Positions 56,707 through 64,000 of a stretch of 64,000 nt of DNA are shown here, piece after piece. The notes beneath the pieces are model-generated. The model searched no databases. It was given only the letters and a program-made list of their open reading frames with translations, and was not told where the DNA came from. A program made the position numbers and the translations under genes. Origin of the DNA: Chenopodium formosanum (taxonomy: Eukaryota; Streptophyta; Magnoliopsida; Caryophyllales; Amaranthaceae); the NCBI GenBank assembly GCA_024500155.1, contig CM044871.1, positions 34,904,728 through 34,968,727 of the forward strand. The letters run 5' to 3'. The first letter of the stretch is position 1; each line of letters begins with the position of its first letter.

Positions 56707-58145
56707 GTGGGGACGGTTGGATTTGCAAAGCTGGGTGAGAGCCTTCACCAGCTGTTGAGAGAATTTAAAGACATCTTTGCCTTTGAAGTGGAAGAGATGC
56801 CAGGCATCAGTCCGGATCTCGCTGTCCACAAACTCGCCGTGGATCCTAAAAAGAAGTCCATCCGGCAAAGAAAAGTAACCATGGCGAGGAAAAAAGTCAG
56901 GCAGCAGTCGCCGAAGTTAAAAAGCTGTTGGACGCCAAGTTCATTCGGCCGTGCAATTTCCCTGAGTGGGTAGCTAACGTTGTGTTAGTAAAAAAGCCGA
57001 ATGGAACTTGGCGGATGTGTGTTGACTACACAGACCTCAACAAGGCATGTCCAAAGGATATCTATCCACTACCTAAGATCGACAGTCTGGTTGATTCAAC
57101 AGCGGGGCATGACATGCCCTGATGAGTTTTATGGACGCCTATTCAGGTTTCCACCAGATCCCCCTGTGGAAAAAAGATCAAGAAAAGACGGCATTCGTCA
57201 CTGATCAGGGGTTGTTCTATTATACCGATGATGCCGTTTTGTTTGAAGAACGCGCCTGCTACTTTCCAACGAATGATTAATACGGTCTTCATTAATCAAA
57301 TCGGAAGGAATGTAGAGGCGTACATTGATGACATGATAGTCAAATCCAAACAACAGGCGGATCATCTTGCTGATCTCCGAGAAACATTAGCCACACTCAG
57401 GCGGCACAAGGTCACGTTGAACCCAAAAAAGTGTGTCTTTGGCGTTGAGTCTGGGAAATTTCTCGGATTTTTGATTGACCAAAGGGGAATAGAGGCCAAT
57501 CTTGAGAAAATACAGGCGGTAATCGACATGCAGTCGCCTCGTACTGTGAAGGAAGTGCAAAAGTTAACAGGTTGCTTGGCGGCCTTGGAGAGATTCCTCA
57601 ATCGGTCAGGCGACAAGTGTCTCTACTTCTTCCAAGCAATCAAAAAGAAGACCAACTTTGAATGGGGGGATGATGCAGAGGCGGCCTTTCGAAAGCTAAA
57701 AACTCATCTGCACTCTTTGCCAAGGCTTGTTAGCCCTTTGCCCAAAGAGAAGCTCTTCATGTACTTAGCCGTCTCTGATCATGCCCTCAGTGCCGTTCTC
57801 TTAGCTGAAAGAGACGGCATCTGCTCCCGGTGTATTTCATTAGCCATGTTCTGAGGAACGCAGAGCTTCAGTACCACGTGGTTGAGAAATTTGGCCTTGC
57901 CCTTTACATGGCCATCAAGAAGCTAAAACCCTACTTCTTGGCGCATGCGGTAGAGGTCTATACTAACCAACCGATCAAGCGGCCACTCACAACCTTGAAG
58001 TCTTCTGGACAAATGCTTAAATGGGCGATTGAAATGCAAATATTAGAGATCACTTACGAACCAAGGAAGGCAATAAAGGGGCAAGCATTCGCCGACTTTA
58101 TTGTCAAAATGACAACGCCGGTTGCACTGGACGATACTCACCAGG
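56707..58145 (+). pseudogene. Reverse transcriptase and RNase H, disrupted
   Basis: The connection region reads FKDIFAFEVEEMPGISPDLA. RT follows in pieces: FIRPCNFPEWVANVVLVKKP, WRMCVDYTDLNKACPKD, then MPFCLKNAPATFQRMI and the catalytic YIDDMIVKS at 57321. Next come the thumb/connection LGFLIDQRGIEANLEKIQAV and RNase H LYMAIKKLKPYFLAHAVEVY. Frameshifts lie near 56890, 57120, 57225 and 57835. The enzyme would make cDNA in the particle. This copy is dead. Confidence 0.9.
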
Positions 58146-58146
58146 T

Positions 58147-59836
58147 TTGGAAAATGTATGTGGATGGGAGTTCCACAGTGAACGGATGTGGTGCAAAGAT
58201 TATCTGTCAATCGAGGGAGATAAGTACGAATATGCACTACGGTTCAAGTTCCAGGTCTCTAACAATGAGGCCGAGTATGAGGCCCTACTTGCCGGCATTT
58301 GGTATTGCAAGGCGGCAGGGGCAAAGAAGATTGACGCCTGCTCTGATTCTCAACTAGTCGTACTCCAGGTCATTGGAACGTACGAGGCCACTCATCCGGC
58401 CATGATAAAATATTTGCAGGCGGTCAAAAGTGAAGTTGGGACACTTGAGGAGTTCCATCTAACGCAGGTGCCCAGATCTTCAAACAATCAGGTGGATGCT
58501 CTGTCAAAACTTGTATCATCCGCCTCCTGTGAAACGCCTCGGTCGGTTTTCTGGGAGGTCATGGAAAAGAGAAGTATATCTAATGAAGACCCCATTGGAA
58601 TTCTCGACCGAAGCTCTACCTGGACGTACAGCATCCGGGCTTATCTTGCAGACGGCACGGTCCCTGATTCACCCCAGGAGGCGGCTGTTCTGAAGAAGAA
58701 AGCGGCAAACTTCGAGCTGAGACAAGGAGAACTCTTCAAAGCTGGTTTCTTGAAACCCCTATTGAAATGTGTTAACCCAGAGAAGGGTAAAGAGGTCCTC
58801 GAAGATTTGCATGCGGGTTTCTGCGCCACCCATATAGGCGGCAGGTCTTTAGCTGCCAAGGCCAGACGGCTCTATTTTTGGCCTACTCTGGAGTCGGATG
58901 CCATGGAGATGGTCAAAAAATGTGACAAGTGCCAAAAGTTTGGCAAGCTCATCCATCGTCCGGCTACAGACCTGACAGTCCAATACCCTTTGCCAAATGG
59001 GGCATGGACATACTTGGGCCTTACCCCACGGCACCAGGCGGCAAGCGATACATATTGGTAGCTGTGGATTACTTTACCAAGTGGGTAGAGGCGGAGGCGG
59101 TTAAAAACATTAAGACAAAAGATGTCATTTTCTTCATTTGGAGGAATATTATCACACGCTTCGGGGTGCCCATGTCAATGGTTTTTGACAATGGTCCTCA
59201 ATTTGAGACGCCTCAACTCAAGACTTGACTGGGAGAGCAAGGGGTCTCAAGCTTCTTCGCATCAGTCGGCCGGTCTAAGCAAACGGCCAGGTCGAAGCCT
59301 TCAACAAGATAATCTCAGACGGGATTAAAAAGAAAATTGAACGGGCTGGTGGTCTTTGGGCGGATGAATTACCACACGTCCTCTGGTCCATCAGAACGAC
59401 TGCTAAAGGGGCAACTAGAGAAACCCCGTTCCTCATGGTGTATGGTGCAGAAGCTGTCCTGCCCATTGAACACTATGAGCCGACTCTTCGAGTCATGTTA
59501 TATGACGAAGAAGTAAACTGAGAGGCCATGCGGCTGGCATTGGACTCACTTCTAGGGGCAATGCTGCCTTGCGCCATGAGATTTACCGTCTTAGAATGAC
59601 ACGGGCTTACAACAAAAGAGTACACAAGCGTCCTCTCAAAGTGGGGGACTTTGTGCTACGGAAAATAGAGACAGTCGGTAGGGCGAATGAGCAGGGAAAG
59701 CTAACCCCAAATTGAGAAGGCCCCTACCGAATATATGAGGAAGTAAGAGACGACACCTACCGCCTGGAAGAACCAGACGGCAGGCAGTTGCCTAGAACTT
59801 GGAATGTAGACAACTTGAAAAAGTACTATTTCTAAG
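58147..59836 (+). pseudogene. Second (archaeal-type) RNase H and integrase, disrupted
   Basis: MYVDGSSTVNGCGAK and, after a frameshift at about 58225, FQVSNNEAEYEALLAGI, ACSDSQLVVLQVIG and VPRSSNNQVDALSKL form the extra RNase H that marks Tat elements. Integrase follows: the zinc-binding H..FCATHIGGRSLAAKARRL with CDKCQKFG, and the core WGMDILGPYPTAPGGKRYIL, FGVPMSMVFDNGPQF and, after shifts, a weak QVEAFNK region and MVYGAEAVLPIE. The C-terminus ends DTYRLEEPDGRQLPRTWNVD just before a TAA at 59833-59835. Several frameshifts (near 59000 and 59225) and stops are present. Confidence 0.85.
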
Positions 59837-60335
59837 TACGAATGTAAATACCTCAAATTTTGTCATTTCAAATTTTGCTAATGAGAATATGCCTTCATTT
59901 CCCAACTTGTCTTTTTTAGTGTCGCCTGTACAAAATACAGACGGTCAATGTATTTGGAAAGCGTCTGTCCCAACAGTAGATGCCCCAATCTCTCTGAAGG
60001 AGCCGACTGTTTTAAAGCACTCGTCCTTACGAAATTCTTTAAGTTTATGCTAAAACTTAACGAATATTTGCTTAATTCTTTAAAAGGCCTAAGGCCGGAT
60101 AAAATCATTTTGAGGCCAATGGCCGGATATTAAAAAAACAAACAGAGGCCAAATGGTCACAATCTGCTCCAACATGAGTATGACTGTTTGCTCCAACATG
60201 AGTAAGGTAACCGGCGACGCCCATTCGGGCGAATTCGTCGAGGAGAAGCATCTCCCATTTGGGCGGCACATTGCTCTACAAATACATCAAGCGGCCCTAC
60301 CGAATGTTAAGGCAGCATTCACAGTCCCTTTGGAC
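59837..60335 (+). other. 3' untranslated region of the Tat-lineage element, truncated
   Basis: Non-coding sequence with a CCGGATA-rich part (60090-60130) and a 17-base direct repeat, GCTCCAACATGAGTA, at about 60167 and 60191. The expected polypurine tract and 3' LTR are missing. The sequence changes to minus-strand RT near 60335. Confidence 0.55.
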
Positions 60336-60650
60336 TTGCCTTATTTAAACCTCTATAGTCGACACACATTCTTACCCTTCCATCCTTCTTTGGAACTGGG
60401 ACGACGTTGGCGACCCATTCAGGGTATTTGGATACCTTGATAAAACCTGAAGTTATTTGTTTTTGAACTTCGTTTATTTTAAGAGCTACGTTGGGTTTTA
60501 TTCGACATAACTTTTGTTTTACAGGTTTCATTCCTGGAATTAGCGGTATGGTGTGTTGAGCTATTTCTCTATTAGTGCTTGACATATCTTCATATGACCA
60601 AGCGAATACATCGATGAATTATTTAAGCAAGTTAATTAAATCGGTTCTTT
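60336..60650 (-). pseudogene. Reverse transcriptase N-terminal piece
   Basis: The minus-strand reading DLINLLK, stop, FIDVFAWSYEDM, then IPLIPGMKPVKQKLCRIKPN, FIKVSKYPEWVANVVPVPKK and VRMCVDYRGLNKASP matches the first third of gypsy RT. The palm with YIDD and everything after is absent because the element is cut at about 60336. A frameshift near 60645 separates it from the linker. Confidence 0.85.
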
Positions 60651-61881
60651 CTTGTTCATTAAGTGTTAATCTTATTATAACTTCTCTTTTTATTAGTTGA
60701 ATCATTTGAGATATCAACCGTCTCAGTTTCCTCAATTATCGGTGTTTTCATTTCAAGTGTTTCCATTGATTTAATAAGTTCTTTGTCATTTTCAATGTTA
60801 GTTAAGCAATGCTCATCATTTTGGGTTAAAGAAGAACACAAGGAGTAAGAAGAAGGCATGTTATTAAATTATGAGATCATTACATCAAAGAGAGATATGT
60901 CCTCGGGGATTTGATCGCTAACTATCCTAGGGGAAGAGATAGAATAAGGGGGCGTTACAACTAAAGACTTAGATGATTCTATAGGGAGAGACTCTGCCTC
61001 CATCTCTGACTCAGACGACTCTTCTAACATCGGTCCTGGCCCCGTCGTAATGGAGATTTTTCTTCCGCTTGGTGTAGTTACCTTGATAGTCTTACGACAC
61101 CCTTGTAGTGATCCTTCCGCTGGAGTGATGAGCTTTGAGGGATCAAAGCATTCGCTTTGTAGGATTGTTTGGATAAGCGAGAAGTTATCCTCTTTGTATG
61201 TTGGCTCATCTTTTTCTTGCCCAAATAGTAATCCCATGACATTAAAGTCAAAGCATGGGGGCGCTTTCTCCTTATGAATAAGAGTTGGGATTTCATCATG
61301 AAGTAGCAATCTTGGAAAATTTCGAATCTCGGTTGCCTTGTGCCATTTACGACAAAGAGTTCAGAAAATTCGTAGCATTGATAGTCCTCTCCTTCTTTTA
61401 TGAATTGTCCGTTGAGGGTAAGAGGATACTGATCCAATGGGATTGCTTTCTTTTGGATGCAAGCGTCCTTACGTGCTTTGGACTTTTCCTGGGCTCGCTT
61501 GAGATCTTCCTGAGTCGGTTTGAAACCAAGTTCGAAAGTGTTTAATTTAGGGAGGCCAGGTGATTGTAGCGGTTTTTCTATTCCTTTTTTCTTTCCTAGG
61601 GTCATCCTAGGAAAATGTCCTAGCTTCTTCAGAATAGCGTTCACTATAATATTGGAGTGGGGGTCGTGGCAGAGAGGGGTCTTTTCATCCTCCTTGATTA
61701 AGGAGACCTTTTCGTTAAAGACCCACAAATCTTCTTCACCTTCATCGTGCTCCACATTAATTATTAGATTCTCAATAGCTTTAATCCTCATGGGAGAAGC
61801 ATCGATTGTAATTGGAATTCCTCCAACTATGGCCTTTACTTGTTGGTGGAGAGATGAAGGGGCGGCCTTTAGGTCATGAAG
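60651..61881 (-). pseudogene. Linker region between protease and RT
   Basis: About 400 codons in two registers, shifted near 61305. The first part (MRIKAIENLIINVEHDEGEE, ELGFKPTQEDLKRAQEKS) and the second (PPCFDFNVMGLLFGQEKDEP, ESEMEAESLPIESS) form the long spacer typical of Ogre-like polyproteins. A TAA at about 60872 follows DVMIS. No catalytic motif is visible. The spacer may hold the part of the polyprotein that Ogre elements join to pol by splicing. Confidence 0.6.
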
Positions 61882-62640
61882 CTAGGGGCGTCCCAATAAT
61901 AGATTGAACGAAGCCTTAATGTCTACTACTTGGAATGTAGTAGCGTGTTCTATTGCTCTCGCCGTTATATTCATAGTAATCTTACCAAGAGCTTGACGAC
62001 GAGTGTTGTCATAAGATCTTATTCCTTGCGTTGACGGGGTTAGGTTTTCATCCCTTATGCCTAACATCCTCGCTGTTCTAATTAGACAGACATTAATGGC
62101 TGATCCATTGTCTACAAGAGTCATAGGGACGTTCATTCTCTTGCAAACCACTGTGAGGTTTAACGCCTTATAATTCTTGTCACCTTCTTGAGGTAAGTCC
62201 TTGTCGAAAAAGGTGATCAAGTTGATAGGACTAGGGAGATCACTCGTAAGAAAGTTATTCAACCCCTAAGGAGTGGTGTCAGAATCTATCCCTATCTTAT
62301 CCAAGGCATTCATCACTGCCAACCTTTGCTCTCGAGATGTTGCTAGAAGCTTCCATACATTCATTTCAACTTTAGTTTTCTTGAACTGTTTGACAATATC
62401 ATTGTCTTCCATGATAGGTATGGGAACTTGATGCGTGGTTGGCATAGGTTGTGTTAAAATAGGAGGTTGCATTCTCCCAGATCTTGTGAGGATGTCTATT
62501 GATGAATCTTCTTCAACCTAGAAATCATCCATGGTATATGACACTGAAGGTGAAGGTCCTACCATGTCTTTTAAATAAACGTCTTCTTCGTTGCTGTCCC
62601 AAACTCCATTGATAGTTATGTCTTCCTCTTGTGGAGTTTA
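61882..62640 (-). pseudogene. Aspartic protease region with in-frame stops
   Basis: In register with the upstream gag, this reads EEDITINGVWDSNEEDVYLK, a short helical part (EMNVWKLLATSREQRLAVMN) and the protease core: MTLVDNGSAINVCLIRTARM, with the active-site DNGS variant common in Ogre/Tat elements, MLGIRDENLTPSTQGIRSYD and ending FNLLLGRP. Stops at 62518-62520, 62266-62268 and 61882-61884 keep the frame. The last falls where the family usually has Trp after GRP. Confidence 0.8.
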
Positions 62641-64000
62641 GACTAGTCATTTATCATCAATCATCTTCTAAATTACATCCTTAAATTTAAAATAGTTTTC
62701 AATTGTGTTACCCCCTGATTGATGATATTGGCAATAAAACCTATATGTTCTTTTCAATGATTCAAATATTCTCGGTTCGAGAGGTTTGACCTCTCCACTC
62801 TCGGAGAGCATTTTGAACATTTGAGCATATGAAATCCCAATTGGATTGTAGAGTATATTACTCTTCTTGGGTTTATCCATTACTTGCAAAGAAAAGTGTT
62901 TCTTCGTTTTCTTGCTAGCTAGAGGCAATGGGATCTTGTTCACTTCAATGAGATCTTGAATGATGTTTCGAAACTTGTAACATTCATTTGTGGTATGATC
63001 GTTCCCTCGATGGTACTTGTAGTAGGACTTGGGATCCCATCTTGAAGATCGCTTTTCTGGCGTTAGATCCTCAGTGGTGCCAATAGGTTTGATTAGTCCT
63101 TGATCATAGAGACGATCAAAAGTAGCATCATAGGTCAGTCCCATGGGTGTGAACTCTCTCCCGGGTTTATTTTTCTTGGATGGAACCTCGTCACACTTTT
63201 TCTGATGTTTCTTCGCAACTTCGAGAGCTTCATGTAGCAAGTTTGATCTTTCTAACATGAATGATGTAAGCAACCGTACATCCTCTTTGCTTGCTGGTTC
63301 TGGAAGGTTACCCATGGCATTGAAAAAGATCTCCTCCTCTTCTTCGATAGCATGGATTTCTTCGATGGGCTTGATGAGAGATGAGGGATAAACCTCGTTT
63401 TCCTCATCAGAGATGGCCAAAGAGTGAGAGAGTGGTGCATTATCAATGCTCGGCTTCTTACTGGCAGGAGGCAATGACAGTTCGTTGTTATCGATTAAAT
63501 CTTGGATGGCTTCGTTAAGCTTCCAACTATTCTCGGTAAGATGGTCCCTACCTTGGTGATACTTGCAATGTGCATTGGGGTTCCAATTAGCTGTCCTCTT
63601 CTCGACTAGCGGGTCCCTAAATGGTTGAATAGGAGTTATAAGACCTTTTGCATTTAATCGGTCAAATGCGGTGTCATAACTCATACCAATAGGAGTAAAG
63701 TTCCTCCTATATGGTTTCTTTTGTCCTTTATTATTCATAGCAAGGACTTCACTTACATTAAAGGTGCTAACATTTTGGGTGGTTTTGGAAGAAGAAGGAT
63801 TTTCGTTCTTCTTGCCTTTCCAGGTACTGTTGGAGTTACTGTTAGCACCTTTCAGCTTAGCCGGGTCATCTTCAATATTGATTCCAATGTCATAGACGGC
63901 TTTGAAAGTATAAAGATTATTCTGGTATTTAAGGTGCTTGGAGTACTTCTCTTGAAGGTTTTTAATGAATAAACTCACAAATTCTTTTTCACTTGGTACC
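62641..64000 (-). pseudogene. Tat/Ogre gag C-terminal half with triplicated module
   Basis: A frame of 437 codons, entering from the window edge, starts EKEFVSLFIKNLQEKYSKHL and carries three tandem copies of one module. Module 1 has FTPIGMSYDTAFDRL and CKYHQGRDHLTENSWKL. Module 2 has FTPMGLTYDATFDRL and YKYHRGNDHTTNECYKF. Module 3 has YNPIGISYAQMFKML and CQYHQSGGNTIENYFKF. The zinc-finger-like C..YH...H.T..C pattern is complete in none of the three: copy 1 lacks the last Cys, copy 2 the first Cys, copy 3 the last Cys and the second His. Stops lie at 62668-62670, 62647-62649 and 62638-62640. The element at 20.3 kb has only one module. Confidence 0.8.

Larger units (their letters stand above)
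53342..60335 (+). mobile_element. Ty3-gypsy Tat-lineage element lacking its 3' LTR
   Basis: It has a 5' LTR (53342-53978), PBS (53981), gag, protease, RT, RNase H, a second archaeal-type RNase H and integrase in plant gypsy order, then about 500 bases of 3' sequence, ending abruptly near 60335 where minus-strand reverse transcriptase sequence starts. The second RNase H places it in the Tat lineage (Retand/TatI-like). Confidence 0.85.
60336..64000 (-). mobile_element. Tat/Ogre-like gypsy element, minus strand, truncated both ends
   Basis: Read leftwards: gag (from beyond 64000 to about 62641), protease (62262-61882), a long linker and the start of RT (about 60650-60336). RT stops after CVDYRGLNKASP at the junction with the plus-strand element. 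LTRs are not in the window. The gag belongs to the same family as the one at 19427-20542. Confidence 0.85.

Overview
The window looks like transposon-dense nuclear DNA from a flowering plant, most likely a eudicot with a large genome. The evidence is AT-rich, intron-bearing sequence with CACTA transposons of the plant TNPD/TNPA type, Ty1-copia and several Ty3-gypsy lineages (Tat/Ogre-like and a tRNA-iMet-primed one), Stowaway MITEs, a plant mobile domain fragment and a B3-like pseudogene. I cannot name the species. No tRNA, rRNA, CRISPR or bacterial-style operon is visible, and no intact host gene is certain.

Layout. 1-12.6 kb is sparse host-like DNA: a plant mobile domain remnant (minus), a Myb/SANT-type Harbinger ORF1 remnant (plus), an acidic-repeat pseudogene (minus), two Stowaway-like MITEs and a decayed two-domain B3-like gene (minus). 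12.6-28.0 kb is a pile of LTR elements. Three LTR fragments share about 0.9 kb of 5' sequence (12615, 22012 and 27898). A 2.9 kb LTR (13498-16379) is followed by a PBS and a 435-codon ORF. A second PBS and a gag-only Tat-like element follow, then a minus-strand gypsy element with a tRNA-iMet PBS, an extra 230-codon ORF and a truncated gag. A 1.5 kb CACTA with TAG target duplications sits inside one LTR. 28.1-49.8 kb is one minus-strand Ty1-copia element split by a 13.4 kb CACTA (34585-47980, ACT target duplications) carrying TNPD-like and TNPA-like genes. 50.9-53.3 kb holds a solo gypsy LTR, an RNase H remnant and one coding-looking exon of unknown origin. 53.3-60.3 kb is a plus-strand Tat-lineage gypsy element cut off before its 3' LTR and fused at about 60335 to a minus-strand Tat/Ogre-like element that runs off the right end.

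How it fits together. Every transposon coding region I could read is broken. The in-frame stops are overwhelmingly TAA, TAG or TGA where a family-typical reading would expect Gln, Arg or Trp, which suggests C-to-T (or G-to-A) decay of methylated, silenced DNA. Insertion order can be read from the nesting: copia before the large CACTA, and the minus gypsy LTR before the small CACTA. The most unusual items are the triplicated zinc-finger-like module in the gag at 62.7-64.0 kb, the extra ORF at 23.4-24.1 kb, the GGCGCC-type CpG-rich palindrome arrays shared by different LTRs and a leader, and the CTGAATTCAG-rich modules inside the large CACTA. I found no clearly new biological system.
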